Shown: positions 10,902 to 25,172, counted from the stretch's first letter. The stretch is 37,243 nucleotides of DNA from Saccoglossus kowalevskii (GCF_000003605.2 NW_003109079.1:247450-284692); one strand, 5' to 3'. The notes: generated by a model not told the origin, from the sequence alone. Made by a program: numbers and translations.

Positions 10902-12795
10902 TAATTTAATCCACTGGGAGAATCGGACTTACTATTAATGCAACATACAAACCAACGTTTCAAATTCAAGCTACTGAGCTAAGATGAAGAACATAATTTC
11001 AAACTGTTGCTAGGCAACATCCTCCTCAAGGACAGCACTGTTAAGAGGCTAGCTTGGCAAAAGCGAACTGGATTCACAGAGAAAGTCGCTTGAAAGGTTT
11101 TAGGTATAGACCTATTGACCTAAATGTCACTTCGCAATGTAAGCGCACGGACTAAGCCACATCAAACACACAAGTATGATAAAACAACAATCTATGACAT
11201 TTATTGAGGAAGGTTTTTAAGATAAAGAAATCAAGATATGTATCTCGTATTATTTTTTCACAGAGGCACACAGTTCAGCTCTGCCCACTGCTCTCTCGAT
11301 TACTAATTCCGAGAAAAGCAATACAAGATGAGTAACATACGTGACACTGACAACCTCCAGCCTATATCTAGTCATGCTACAAGCGTATATCACCGAGTCG
11401 ATTCACAGGCATCAATCTTTTTTTATGCAAATGAATTAAACTACAGTGAGTACAAGAAATGATTCACGGAAAGAAATTTCTTTTTTTCTCTCTATCAGGC
11501 GAAGAGACACAAGTCGTGTTCAGGCTACACCACGTACAGCCTAAGTTTTAAGCTAATCTCACATCGGCTAGACGTACAGGAGGAAACAGCGGTTAGCACG
11601 TTGGCCCATGCTAAGGATACGGGACCAGGTCTTTAAAATGAATCGAATTTAACCCAAACTTGGTGTTTTTTAGCTCATGTTAAGCATTCACACATATTTT
11701 CTTGGAATAGGATAACGTTTTTGACCTCTTAGCCTGTGCTGAGAAGGTGTGCGCAAACACAACTATGGAATACATCAGTGACATACTCGCAAAACATACC
11801 CCGTCAAATATACCTTGATTGGCCTTAGCTACAACAAGTCATTAATTTTCAGTCATTGCAATATACTCAGTATACACAAATTAAATCTGATTAAATGTTG
11901 ATTTGGGAGAGATGAGAAAGCAAACAGTTTTCAAAATATAAGCACTTTATCAGCATTAATGTAATACGTACACACCAAATTAAACAATGAACTATGATTG
12001 AACTCTCCACATAGAAAAAAAAACAATTGTGAATAGAAACCATTCATTGCATTGAGCTGTTAAAGTCTAACAAAACAGTTTTATTTCCTTACTACGAACA
12101 GCAAACTGTAAAACTGTCACATTACCAACAAGATTGAACAGCATTTATAAATCTTTGTCCACTTCCCCCACCCGCACCCATCTCACACTTTTAAATAAGA
12201 AACAAAAAAATATTAACTACCCAGTACATGTACTATACGATTCAGCATTTTTAATTTTCTTATTTTAATCAAGTGATATCTACGCTCTCCCTGTTTTGCA
12301 GGTACACGACTAGACCGTAATAATTAATAACAACACATGTTGAACAGTGTGAGATTCTGGTGGCGAATGTTTATAGACGGGGAGATGTCACAGCTGTGTC
12401 TGTGACGTCAATGAAAGACGTAACAATCGTATAGTATATGGTACTTTTGCAGATATGCTGCCTCTCAACTTGCGGAGTCTCAATAACCCGCAACATTTAT
12501 CAAATTACATCTGTGCATATTTGTCACTAAAAATAGGCAGCCCTGGAGGATGAGACACCTCATTGTGTAAGAGCTAATTACCCAATTAACAAGAATTAGA
12601 CTAATTTACATTTTTATTGGATGACCATTTCAATGGGTGATTGTACCATGGTGGAATTCCTTTTATCATATGTTCAGACATTGAAATGTAAGGTATGCAA
12701 AATCCATGGTGAAAAGAAAGGAATTTTAATACCTGTTGAAACTGACATTTATTTTAATAACTGATAAATTTCATTTTTTTTTCAGACTTTCAATA

Positions 12796-12818
12796 TTTTT
12801 TTTTTTTTTTTTTTTTTT
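12796..12818 (+). repeat. T23 homopolymer
   Basis: Twenty-three consecutive T on the plus strand, followed by GAG and another seven-T run. It could be a degraded poly(A) tail of a minus-strand retroposed element, but no body is recognisable next to it. Confidence 0.8.
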
Positions 12819-13089
12819 GAGTTTTTTTGAATGAGAAATCTGAATTTTCATGGAAATTGTCAAATTTGGTTTCAGTTTTAGATTTTGTGTGGTGATGCAG
12901 ACTGAAAACAAAATTTGTATTCCAATATTAAAAACATTTTAACATTTATTTATTTATAAATTATTAGTTCCTAATGCGAAAATATTTTATCACAGAAATT
13001 TCAATGCATTGCCACATGATCAGAAAAAATTTAACTTACATTCACAAATTTTCAACCCACATAATTTTTTTCAAGATTTAAAAAAAAAT

Positions 13090-13790
13090 CAAGACTTGTA
13101 GCCAATAAAATTATGATTATTTAGTCTAAAATAAAAACGGGCAAAATTATAGCACTCACAAGGTTAATACATCAGAATAAGATTTTAATATGACAACTCA
13201 TTGGATTAAAAATTGAACTGTAGTAATCTTATACTCCCTTACACATGTGTGAATAACTTCACCTTTGACCTCAGTAACAGCTGACTGACTGGTAATATTT
13301 AAAACATTAATGGCAATTGTTCAATATTTTTGACAATTACAATTATAGACCTGTTCAGTATAAATATTTTACATTCTTCGGAAATTGTAATTAAAATCTG
13401 CAAGCTGTGACACCCCCCCCCCCCACAAAAAAAAATTTTCATTTGGAGTAATAATCTCATGCCAATTCAAAATAGAAACAATATTTGAGTTGATTATTTC
13501 AACAAAATAAAAGCATCAAGTTGAATGTATAATATAGGAAAAAATGCATATTCATTGGATTTTATTTTCACTGAAACATTCCTTCAGCGAAAATAACGAA
13601 AATTAATTCCAAGCGAAAATAAAGTATTTTAGTATACCTCTGTCAAAAATTATCTTTTGAGCCGCATTTTTGTTCAAGACTTATAGCCAATAGAAAATTA
13701 AGTCCATTTTGTTTAAAATTTCCCCCAAATAATCATAAAAAATACAACAAATAGGCAAAATGTTGATGGCAAAGGGTTAATTCATCCACA
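13090..13790 (+). repeat. Diverged pair of interspersed repeat copies
   Basis: Two segments, about 13090-13170 and 13675-13790, share TCAAGACTT(G/A)TAGCCAATA at the start, GGCAAAAT in the middle and GGTTAAT(A/T)CATC at the end, with indels. Between them, 13585-13640 repeats GCGAAAATAA-type words in a manner often seen in degraded MITEs of marine invertebrates. A C12 tract lies at 13413-13424. No open frame or clean terminal repeat is present, so family assignment is not possible. Confidence 0.55.
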
Positions 13791-16700
13791 AATGTTTCTT
13801 CAAGTGTCACATAAAAAAGAAGTTAAATTAAAAGAATCATTACTTTTGCTCTGGTAAGCAATCTGATATCTGTGCAACCATCCACACAGTGACAGGCAAG
13901 AAATTTACAACTTCACTGACATATATTCACCAATGAGTCTGACAGATGAAACACCATCACCGGACAGTGCCATTAAAATATGTTTAGTGGGAACAGGGAA
14001 ACAGCTGTAAAGGCATACCAGAGCTGTGTAAATTACTATTATACTATATAAGCCTCGTACAGAACTGACAGTTACAAATGCAGCATGGAAAACATACCAA
14101 TTAACAAAAACGCATCTCTTTCTGATTATCGAGAGGTTTTCCTTTTTGTTTTTACAAGAGGTTTCATGATGAGAAGCAATGTCACTTCTTATCTTCATTC
14201 CTGAATCTATTCTGCCTATGCAAATTCAAAACTAAACTTAAGATAGGCAATGGTTGCTGTCTTTATCTGTACTCGTATTTGTATTGTGTTTTCACTGAAT
14301 TCTGTATTTAGGGGGACAGGGAAAGATGCCATCAAGCGACTGAAATTATATAATTTTAAAATCAACTACTACATAATAGCGCAGTGCATCTACCATACCC
14401 CAACACACACACACACAATTAAGCCATTATTATAATATGGTCATACATAATGCATTGTAAGTAAGTTGACAATAGTTTTTTACATAATGAATTGAATTTG
14501 GAGGGCTGAGTTGCATCTGTGACAAATGCTCTGTGACACTGAAAAGCCACATATTGACTTCAGTATTCATTACATTTTGTGTGTTCGCATTGAGATAGTA
14601 TTTTTTTCATAATCACACCATTACCCATAATGCACTTCAAAATTATTTTTATTTTATAATTCCCACCTAGTTTTCAGGTATTGTGTATATTATAAACAAT
14701 AACAGATAGATTATAATTAAATGTATTTTGGGAGTTCATAAGATTTTAAAAATAAAGGAGTTATTTAAATGGAAAATAAGATTATTCACATGTCACACAG
14801 AAATGTACAATCCATTTATATAATCCAGTTGGACATTTTGAATAAAATAATAAAAACAAGCGCGTTCATTCCCCATGTGGTTTTACTGGTAGTTCAGTAC
14901 AAGTCACATATAGAAGATATACCAAAGAGCTCCATGTATCATGAACGTCAATTTCAATGCAGTATGACTGAAGAACATAGACCAACAAAATGTGGTGATT
15001 GTAATCATACAGAGACAGAAACTATCTTGGACTTCTTTTTTTTCAAACCGCAAACAATTATGATGTGCACCTGTAAACCAGCAAGTATAATGCTGATACA
15101 AAGGTCCGTCAGAAAATATATTAGCGAGAAATTGACATGGACATAAATCAACCATTTTTGTATGAAGCATGACATGCATAAGTAACCTAATATGCAAGAT
15201 AGTTTGAAAAAAAGTATCAGAATTTGAGGACCAAAATGGCCACTAGTCATTTATATTTGATCAAAAAGTAAAAAAACTCATGAGCATATGTAAGATATCA
15301 TACACGGTCTTTGTGAATCAGATTGGTCAAAACAGTTCTGAGAAATGTTGAGGGACAAACACTCGGAACACAAAACATATTCAAGTCTCTATTTTAAACT
15401 TTATCAGAGGATAACAATTTTAAATTAAACTAAAAAATGTCCATCAAAATATAACTATGCTTTTAATTCCTATCAACATTCTTGACAGCTATCACTAGAC
15501 AACTACCATGCAAACAGAAATCAATTTACGACTGGCCTAATATTTCCACTGCTCAGAGGCATTTCAAGCAAATTGAGTCTACAACATACCAATTGCATTT
15601 ACACTTTAAGTTTATGAATTCATAATTACCTTTCTTGTAAAACATACACAACATTTTTGTTTTTAATCATATGGGAATACATCCCTACACACAGGGAGCA
15701 TGATTCAGTTCATCCAAAGAAAAAAAAAAAGATTATCCTGAACTGTGCACTCATGTCCCATGATGCAATGTGCCACAAATGCTGTGAGAAATATTAATGA
15801 GGGGGCAGCATCTGGAAGAACATGTAGCTTTAATGCTCACATTTTTTTTTACAGCATCTGATTCACAAGATCTGTTGTCACGCAATTCAAACCATAATGT
15901 ATTTTCTGAAAGTGCGGCCAGAACGCTTGACTTATCCAGATGGCAATATGAAGAAGCATTATTTATAAGCTGAAGACAGTGAGATGACTAGTCTCATTCA
16001 AATCACTTTTTTCAGGTATTCTAAGAAATGAAATCATCTATTTCACTGAGGTGAATCTGTAACCATGGAGAAGGGTGAAGTAAAATGTTTTACAATTTGT
16101 AAAAAAAACTGAGAAAACAGTTTGAACACAGGTTTGTTAATATTTGAAATATTGTAAATAATTTGATCCCAAAACAAATACTTAATGTACTGATAAAATA
16201 ATCTAAAGAGCCATAGATGAAATAGTTACTATGGTTACTAAGTAAACCAAGTATTTACAGTGATGGATTCTAAGTTCCACTATCACTATAAATTCTTTAA
16301 ATGTAAAACAAAACATTATTGATCCAGCATTGTAGATTGCAAGGACTGCGAGCCAGACTTCACTTCACTTTGATTAAAATCCCAACGTAGTTAGAGCCGT
16401 CATGACTTTTAATTCTGTTCACCAATGGGCATCCCCTCCAACTACATCTGATCCAATCACACTCAGTTTGATCAGCAACCAATCAGAATTTGTGTTAGAG
16501 ATTACTTTCTAGTAAGGTGCAATCTAATTGGTTGACACCTACACCAGTCAGTCATTTTAAAAAAACCTTATGAAGACCATATAAAGGATATAATAAATCA
16601 ACAAGAGTACGTCTGAAAAAATAATTAATAATTTTAATAATGTGATTTTAAGGATAAAGTATAAACTAACTAGCAAAATGAAAACCATTTGTTCATCTTT

Positions 16701-19700
16701 GTGACATTTTTGAATAAAATTGATTTTCGTCAATCCCGAAAAATTACCACAAGGCACACAATCAACAAATTTTCAGATGTACATACATGTACATGTGTGA
16801 GTGATTCAGTGGAGATCACATGACAAAAGAACTTTCAGACTAGACGCATTTCGTGTTCTACACAACTTAGTTCTTGGAAGTGTTCACAACGTGACAACGG
16901 CAATTTTTGAGAAAATTTTCAAATAAACATTACTGTGAAAGAAAGAAAAAGAAACAAAGAGAGAACAGAATATCAGGCATCCTGTGAAATCAGCATCAAA
17001 AATGAAGTATGCAAGTTGCATTATGGGATATCTTATAGGAACAGGATCAATCTTTAGCCGTGACAGGTATCTAGCATAGAAGTGATATTTATTAAGACAT
17101 CCGCTCTAATCTATATGAAATGAAGAGGATGGAAGCTAGCAGCAAATATGATAGGCAGCTGGTGATGGGCGGCAATCACTCCGCGCAAACAAGCTGTTGA
17201 CTTTAAGGTCCGTCACATAAAATCATTAAAAGTGAATTCATCGTACATTAAACAAAAATTATTCGCATTGATGACTGTACAAATACTTGCCACTCAATAT
17301 TCCTTTCAATCGGCAAAGACACCAGCTCATCTGCTACATCAATGACGGCCATTATATTGCGTGATCAATCATATCTTACGTCACTATCTAAGCTCTTATA
17401 AGTCGAGAAGAAAATTATCAATATTAGCAAGCAACTTGAAGGTTGACGAGTACGATAAAAGGTGACATGTGTCAAGTTCAAGTCAAGTTTACAATTAAGT
17501 ACAGAAAGAAAACAAGAGAAAGCCATTTCGGTAAATGGAATATAAATTGGAAAAACATAAACCGATTCCCCTGAATCTATAGAACTCTGATTAGAGTTGA
17601 ATTCCTTCTATCTTGCTAAGACACAGAATATTATCAGGCTATGAGGAACTCGAGATTGAACAGAAACAGAATAACTTTCTGACTTGCAAGCATTTTATAA
17701 TTTATCAAGCTATCATGTATACCTACGGTGCAATGCGAGACGTATATAAATGTTGAAATAATGCCTCCAAGCAAAAAAAATGAACTGGATGCTGATCTGC
17801 ATGATACAGAAGTAACAAGGAGGATCAAAAAACAAGATACTTAGGGTGGCCATTCCCCATACGAATATTGTTTGAATTCAAGACAGATCTGGTTCCAAAA
17901 CTCATGAGTACAGAGTCAACTAAACTCAGGTTATATGATTTCACAATCTCATTTGTGGTTGCTGAATCCCTATAGTTATAGAAAGGATCATCTTTTGCAA
18001 AGATGGAAAGAAATCTCGTATAACTATTTAATCTATTATTTTGCTTTTTGCTTTTACTTTAAATCTCAAATTTTAAAAAAAAGTTAAACTTTTACATACA
18101 TGTACAAGCTTGCCTAATAAAAAATTCATGAAGAATCGACGGAATGGTGAGACTTTAAAAATTTACTGAGGTAGAGGTAGATGCAGCTTAGCTCATGAAA
18201 TAACTTATATAATTTTAACAGTTGATACATACTAAATTTTCCCCTTCCATTATTGAAATTCGGTATTTTAAAAATGCAAATCTCTAATTATCAGAATAAA
18301 TGTGAAATAGAAGTAACAGAAACGCTATAAAATTCATGAAGACATATCCTAGTTCAAACCTCACACGACCTTTAACCCCAATATATGAAGATGAAACCTA
18401 AATTTAAATTTAATTGTATGTTTTACCAAGCTCGGTTAAACAGAGGGACAAAAGATTGCAATCCATGTTTTTTGTTTGTTTTAAATCAACATACTTAGAA
18501 AATGGGATTTCCTTTATTTTGAGGCCCTAAAAAAGGCTCCCTCAATGGCTTTATAGTATCATAGTATGCCACAGATTTTGTTTAAAAATGACTCGCACAA
18601 AATTCAATAGATAAAATACCAAGCAGCTTCACGGCTGATATAGCTTTACTATTAGTGATGCCTACTCTGAAAAGAACATGACCCAGACTACAGAAGAAGT
18701 TGAATAAAGATATTGTCCAACAAATTAATGAATCTGAGGTCTACCCAAATAATCTGATTTAATACCCATTTTGAATAAGAGTATGTCAAAACCATCATTT
18801 TTTACTAACAGTGACGAAACTATTACCTGGTATTACAAAATTGAATTGTCAAAATGAACAAATTGATAGAGGCCCACCTGAGGTACCTACAAATAAAATA
18901 TCAAAGCAATCAGGCTAGCAAGCAGTCTTTCGAAAAGAAATGGGAAAAACATTTTTTTTACTAAAAATGAAAAAAACTGGAAACAAATATTCATTGAAAT
19001 TAAAAGAAAATTTTACGATATTATCACAAAATAAACAAATGGAATAAGAGTGTGCAGAGTACTTACATTTATTCCTTCATAGGATTGATTAAATTAAATT
19101 GGTAAATTATAAAATAGACACTAATTTATCAATTGCACAAAAGCTGTAACACACTTAAAGAGTTCTTTAATCCTATGCAGGTATTTGAGCTACCTTACAG
19201 TGAGAGGCCGCCACGAGGATTGATCATAATTTCAAATGGAGACGTCAGAGATAAAAAGCAAGACAACTTGATCCTTTTACCTCTCTTATCAGTATTTATG
19301 ATTAACTTGAAAATATCAGTCCTTCATTCAATGTATGAGTCAACTCATTACGCATTTCAGGCATTGCAGAGAACAAATCTTATTTAAAAGCAGACTCTTT
19401 TCTGCAATTTGCATGACGAATATATTTCATTAGTAATGTCTATTATTACTGCAATTTGAATTTCCGTCAGTGAGTAAAATTCTCGTTTTTACCTATTTTC
19501 GCTATCAAATCTTACAATCCACTTCCCTTATTAACGAATGATACGATTCAAGGTCCACAGAGGTAAATGGACAGCTTTTAAAAGGAAATTACTGTTTCCC
19601 CGAATTCAGATAATCAAATATGTACATTGCTAATGTGACTGTCACATTTAAACCAAAAACAAAATGTTTTGGGGCAAGATTGATGTTTTTTTGTTTTTTT

Positions 19701-20010
19701 GCGTAGTAGCTAATCCCCTTTGAGAGTCTGCAAAGAGTACAAGCAATAATGAACATAGTGGTGTTTTCAACACCAACGCATTGTTCCAAAGGATATATGA
19801 GGAAACGGGCAGATAACATTTGGTTTACCGTATTTGTTCTATTAGAAGCACATTCTCAATTGAGCACATGAATCAAAATTTGCATTTATTGTATGATAGA
19901 TCCAAAAGTCTGATGACTATCGATAATATAGCTCTGCTCAATGAGATATACAATGTGATCTACAATAATATATATATATAAATTATATTTGAATGTATGT
20001 CTGTGGTTTG
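13791..20010. other. Non-coding intronic stretch
   Basis: No exon or RNA gene seen. It holds an (AC)n tract at 14403-14416 and three copies of the dispersed word TGCATNATGGG (14624, 15757 and 17017). A 125-codon open frame at 14769-15146 has no recognisable domains and is treated as chance. Confidence 0.5.
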
Positions 20011-20318
20011 CAGTCTGTGAATTATCCCAGAGCACCTGTGTAACCAAGCTTCATTGAAATCTGAAGAGTGGTTCTTGATGAGATATCCTGGAACAGCTGA
20101 AAATAGGTTAATTTAAGCAAATATTAATATAGTGTTAATATGAACAGGCTGAAAACAAGAACTAATCAGGTCTGTGAATTTTCCCAGAGCATCTATGTAC
20201 CAAGTTTCATACTCAAATATGTTAGTTGGTTCTTGAGATGGACATGTAAAATCCGATTGGCAGTTGGCAGAAAAGCGGATCATATGCAAACACTTGCACA
20301 TACATACATACATACATA
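20011..20318 (+). repeat. Degenerate interspersed repeat with (TACA)n tail
   Basis: Two diverged copies, 157 bp apart, share CTGTGAATTWTCCCAGAGCA (20015 and 20172), CCAAG(C/T)TTCAT and TGGTTCTTGA. The second copy is followed by a (TACA)n run at 20297-20318. Wording of the type 'accaagtttcat ... gttcttgagat ... tacatacata' is common in invertebrate retroposon 3' ends; that link is an inference from resemblance only. Confidence 0.6.
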
Positions 20319-23300
20319 ATCGCAAAGACTCCTAAATGTCGCTTTGCACACTGGAGTAAAAAATACACCAGACTGCTGAACAATTTTAATACCTGATCCA
20401 AACCAAGACCACAAAAAAACATCCAATCATCAGGAAAGAGTCATGTCACATGGCCAAGGAATGCTTCAAAAGTCTACTTAATTCCTATGTTGCAAGACAA
20501 CAGCCGATAGTCCAGTATTTAAAGTCTATTTTTAACACCTCTTCAATCATATACACTTCATATATCGTAGTAATCGCATTATTAATTTTTATATTAATAT
20601 ATTTGCATTTTATAGATTTTTTAAGGCATCAATTTACATTTGTCAAATCTAGACAACATTGACATGCAAGGGACAGCTTCCTAACACCGTCGTGAGATAA
20701 ATGACGTCAACTTTATCTTGCACACATACAAGGCAAAAAAAAAACACGTAGATTCAAGCAGTATAATAAGAAATCTAATTTGGGAATTAGATTTTCAACA
20801 AGGCCGTTAAAAGGGTCTATTTGCTTCTCCTTGCAATCAGCGAAACACTTCAATAACTGAAATGCAAGACGTATTTAATTCCTAGAAGCCGAAATGACTG
20901 ACTATTGAGTTTAATACTTCAACCTCACAAATATATGACAATGCTTAGACAGTGTGTGTGTATATGCGCATGTATCATACACTAAACAGATGATTCTATC
21001 AAATCAGATGGCTGCACATGCTCAGTGCCAGGCATCATAAAGTATGTGAGGCATGTCATATCTTACATTCCATGCATGTTGGTTTCTACTTACATCACCT
21101 GCTTCTTGATGAACTCCTAATCTAGATTTAAGTCAAGCTGATGATGACGACGACGACGACGTGAATTGGATCATTTTTCATGAGCTTCACCGCCACTTGC
21201 TGACTTCAAAGCTATTTGTTTAGACATGTAATGTATTTTCAACAACAGAAATACAAATTTATCATAATGTGCTGAACGACCTCTGTCCTCTAAAACCTGA
21301 CATATAAACCATTTAGTCTAAAATAATTAAGCAGAGAACTTTTTAAACACCACAAGTTCAGTTTTTTTACTCTCTCAAACCTAGATAGGATTAATTTGAA
21401 AAAAAAAAATATAAATTTGAAATGATTAATCAAATTTTTCTGGGAGTTTGTCTTGAAGAAAAAAAAATATTTGATCCACACCTCACAGGTAGATGACTGT
21501 AATGCGTTGTGGGACATTTTGCAGCAATGAACATGCTAGCATGGTTTACATATGTGCAGTGCATTATGGGTGAGAATTTCCCATTGTATATACATGTAAT
21601 GAAAAGTTATTAATATTATCATATTGGAAACTCACTAATTTTAATGTTTTTATTTTTTTAATATTTTAACAATATTTCAAATTTTATAAATAATATATAC
21701 TTTTCTAATTCAAATCACCAAGCTAGTTTTCAAGACATACAATGTAGTTAAAAAATTTCACCATGGAAATTTGTACAATTTTTCATGACATATGTCTCTG
21801 GAAAAATTTACCCCATTTTTTTTCTTCTATTTTTGGTATCCTAATGGATATGCACCCATAAAAATGACACCTAATCATGAATTCGATCCAAACCACCTAA
21901 AAAAGAATGTCAGACTTTTTAAGAAATCTGACAATTATTTTAACTTGCTTTGAATAATTGTAACTCTTATCTTGTCAAATATTTAATAAATTGATATCCT
22001 TCCCGCAAGACGTTCAGTATCAACGGTCGTAGTAATTAGTTTCCCTGGCTGTCACTAGGGAGCATAAATTAATTAAACAGAGCAGCCCCAAACTAGGGAC
22101 AGATCACTAAAAAACGTCGTGTTATGATCAAACTCGTACGTAATTTGCTTGTTAATGAATGCTGTCATGTTGATTGCCCAATGGCATTCTACAGAAAATG
22201 AAAAAAATTAATACGTGATAGTTCACATAATTCTCAAAACATGAATTCTTAATTTTATTTGTTATCATATAATTAAGAAACAGAGAAAACCAATAAAAAT
22301 ATGTGATATTTTGCTGAAATTCTAACTTTATCAAATTACCTTACAGCTAATTAATCCTGCTCCTAGACAAATGTTAGCGTCATTATCGTTATCTTAGCAA
22401 TGAAGCATCACTCGACATGACCAGCATTAATAATCATGACACACCTAAAAGCACCGAAACATAATCATGAATAATTCATGAGATGTCATTCCTAAATTCA
22501 TTATAAATATGATTGATATTACTTTCAATAACATTATAAGTAACACACAGTGTCAGCAGGAGTCGCACTTTATGCATTTTCCAACATTTTTTTAATTGTA
22601 CAACATGTTTGTTATTTCGAGGAGTGTGTCTCTAAGCTTACACAAATGTCATAACCATCGTAGATTACAAATTACATTGATAGCCGAAACATCTCCTGAA
22701 TTACTGATGATCGCATAGGTAATCAGCAAAAGATCGTGTCAAGCATAGTTATTAAGCCATACTGGAATGTGAAAAGGATTTAGTTTTGTTCTCTCTCCAC
22801 AGAAGGATCTATTTCTAAAAATCAATAAATTACCCACAATGCATGAGCCATTCAATTTTACAATGCAGCACATATCAGATCATGATCACACCTTTAACCA
22901 TTTAAGATGCATCCGAATATGAATAATAAATATGTATGTATGTAGCGAGTTTCTAATTAGGGTGCACATAAATGGAGGTACCTGCTGTACCTGAACATGT
23001 ACACCCCCCCTTCCCTGCACCCCCCCCCCCTTCCATCTATGAATAATTGAAATATCCAGATTGGAATCTGTATTCAAAGCAGTTTATCTTAAATACAGAC
23101 CCTATGACTTATAATGGTACAAATTCATCCATCCATATCTTTTTCACCACCAATTCCCTCTTTTCATACCAAAATAGTCCTGTTTAAATTCTGTACTTTC
23201 CATCAGAAGATTGGGGAGAAATAGCAAAATATTTTGAGTAAAAACTGAAAATTTACTCAAATTTTGTCGTTTCTAGAAATATTGAAGAATATAAGAAAAA

Positions 23301-24119
23301 AGTATAGAAAATTTTAGACGAGAAAGTCTATAGTGCTAAGAAGGTTAGATAGAAATTCACAAATTATTTTTAAAAAATCTAAACACAGCTTGAGTGCTGG
23401 CGACAATTTAAACGATACAACAAAGATAACAAAATTGAAATGAAGAATACAAGGTCAGAATCCTAAGGCTTGATATCAAGCACACACGCACACAAAATGC
23501 AGTCTTTTCATTTTTACACAACAAAGGTATGATAGACAGCTTTCCAGTAATTCATCCCACATTCCACCACAATTTGCGTTGAGTAGAGCTATGTCTATAG
23601 AGACGTACGTATCAAGAGCCTGTAATCATCATTCATGCACCAATGTAACAAAATCACCTTACTAACAACTAGAATTCTGGTAAAAAAATTGACAAATATG
23701 AAAATATGTTTAATACTATCACACTGTGAATACCGGTAGCTAGCTTTTGTCAAGACTAAGAGCATTTTTTAATGTATCCTAAAAATAGAGATCACTTCCT
23801 TTCAAGTCTCGATGATGTGAACAGCTCTGATCAAGTTCTAGTCAAATTGTATTTTTTCAGTTTATACGTCACTACATAACTATATATTGGATAGATGTGA
23901 TTATGAATATTAAATCACTATTTTATACCACAATTATGATAATCAATTGCTACAACAAGAAGGAAAGAGAACTTATTTTAATTAGGGTTCAAGTTGTTTG
24001 GACCCTGTTATTTTTTTTTTTCATCTTCTATCGCTTCTTTGTTGCTCTAGAACTTAAACACCATTCCCTGTTGCATATTGGGAACTATGAGAACATGTGT
24101 ATCTAACATTCAGGATTTT
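20319..24119. other. Non-coding intronic stretch
   Basis: No exon or RNA gene seen. It holds a TGACGTCA octamer at 20702-20709, a (GAC)n tract near 21146-21161, two matches to the TGCATNATGGG word or close variants (21503, 21560; another variant at 22833), and C-rich tracts at 23004-23030. Confidence 0.5.
23004..23030 (-). other. G-rich tract on the transcript strand
   Basis: On the minus strand this reads G11, TGCA, G3, AA, G7. The long first tract can supply two runs, so a four-run quadruplex is possible in the exchanger pre-mRNA. Confidence 0.55.
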
Positions 24120-25070
24120 GATTGGTAGACTGGTTTGGCAGCCATCTTGGACTGAATTTAAACAGGAAGTGGTCATTTTGAACCCTTTCTGAGGGTTTAG
24201 GCATTCTGAATTTATTGTAGTAGTAGTATATATTACTAGTATTATTGATACAAAAACATTAGTGGACATATGACTTTTTTATCACCATATTTTTTCTCTG
24301 AAAAATACCAAAAACACTTTTTCATCAGAACCACTGAACACATTGATCTGATATTTGTTTTTTAGCATCTATGTATACTGCTCACTAAAAGTTTGGAGAG
24401 CTCTTTGTGTGGCTGCCATCTTCGATGCCACAAATGCCACATTTTTTCGATTTTGAATTTTGCAATGTTGCATCTTTATACTGAATTAATTTGAATCAGT
24501 CACATGATTTGACCGCCATCTTGGATTTCCACCAAAAATGGCAAAAACTTGAGGAATTTGTTTTTCAGGAATGCTTTAACCGATCAACTTGATATTTGGC
24601 ATGTAGCATACAATGTATATGGCAATCGCTTTTAACAAAAAAACAAACAAACAAACAAAAATAATTTTCATGGGTCACATGGTTTGTCCANNNNNNNNNN
24701 NNNNNNNNNNNNNNNNNNNNNNNNNNNNNNNNNNNNNNNNNNNNNNNNNNNNNNNNNNNNNNNNNNNNNNNNNNNNNNNNNNNNNNNNNNNNNNNNNNNN
24801 NNNNNNNNNNNNNNNNNNNNNNNNNNNNNNNNNNNNNNNNNNNNNNNNNNNNNNNNNNNNNNNNNNNNNNNNNNNNNNNNNNNNNNNNNNNNNNNNNNNN
24901 NNNNNNNNNNNNNNNNNNNNNNNNNNNNNNNNNNNNNNNNNNNNNNNNCCATCTTGAATTTTCGTAAAAAATGTTGGGGAATTTGTGTCTCACTAATGCT
25001 TCAACTGATCACAGTCCCTCAACTGTGAACTGATCAATTTGATAGTTTGCATGTAGCATGAATGATAAAA
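24120..25070 (+). repeat. Degenerate repeat cluster with CGCCATCTTG motifs, spanning the assembly gap
   Basis: GCCATCTT or its variant recurs at 24141, 24415, 24515 and 24949 (after the gap). Other shared words are CACATGRTTTG (24501, 24676), GGAATTTGT (about 24553, 24978), ATGCTTYAAC and GATATTTGGCATGTAGCAT with variants near 24350, 24591 and 25045. These fit two to four diverged copies of one unit of a few hundred bases. Internal repetition probably caused the assembly gap. The word CCGCCATCTTGG matches the vertebrate YY1 core. Confidence 0.65.
24691..24948. other. Assembly gap (258 N)
   Basis: A run of 258 undetermined bases. The sequence on both sides belongs to the same degenerate repeat, so the true gap size and copy number are uncertain. 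Confidence 1.
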
Positions 25071-25091
25071 AATATCTTATGATAATAATAA

Positions 25092-25092
25092 C

Positions 25093-25170
<78 letters not shown>
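25092..25170. repeat. Long (AT)n microsatellite
   Basis: Nearly continuous AT dinucleotides for about 79 bp with two ACAT interruptions. It is likely length-polymorphic. Confidence 0.9.

Positions 25171-25172
<2 letters not shown>

Larger units (their letters stand above)
8653..12795. other. Non-coding intronic stretch
   Basis: No coding exon seen. It contains a nested inverted repeat (10024-10067), a G-quadruplex motif (10882-10901) and a palindromic TGACGTCA (CRE-type) octamer at 12403-12410. The rest is AT-rich sequence with no recognisable feature. Confidence 0.5.

Noticed and set aside
14769-15146. 125-codon plus-strand open frame
   Set aside because: No recognisable domain, low-complexity stretches, AT-rich codon use, and overlapping open frames on the other strand.
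21121-21230. Short frame with a poly-Asp run
   Set aside because: The run is a (GAC)n microsatellite; the frame is about 40 codons with no splice or start context.
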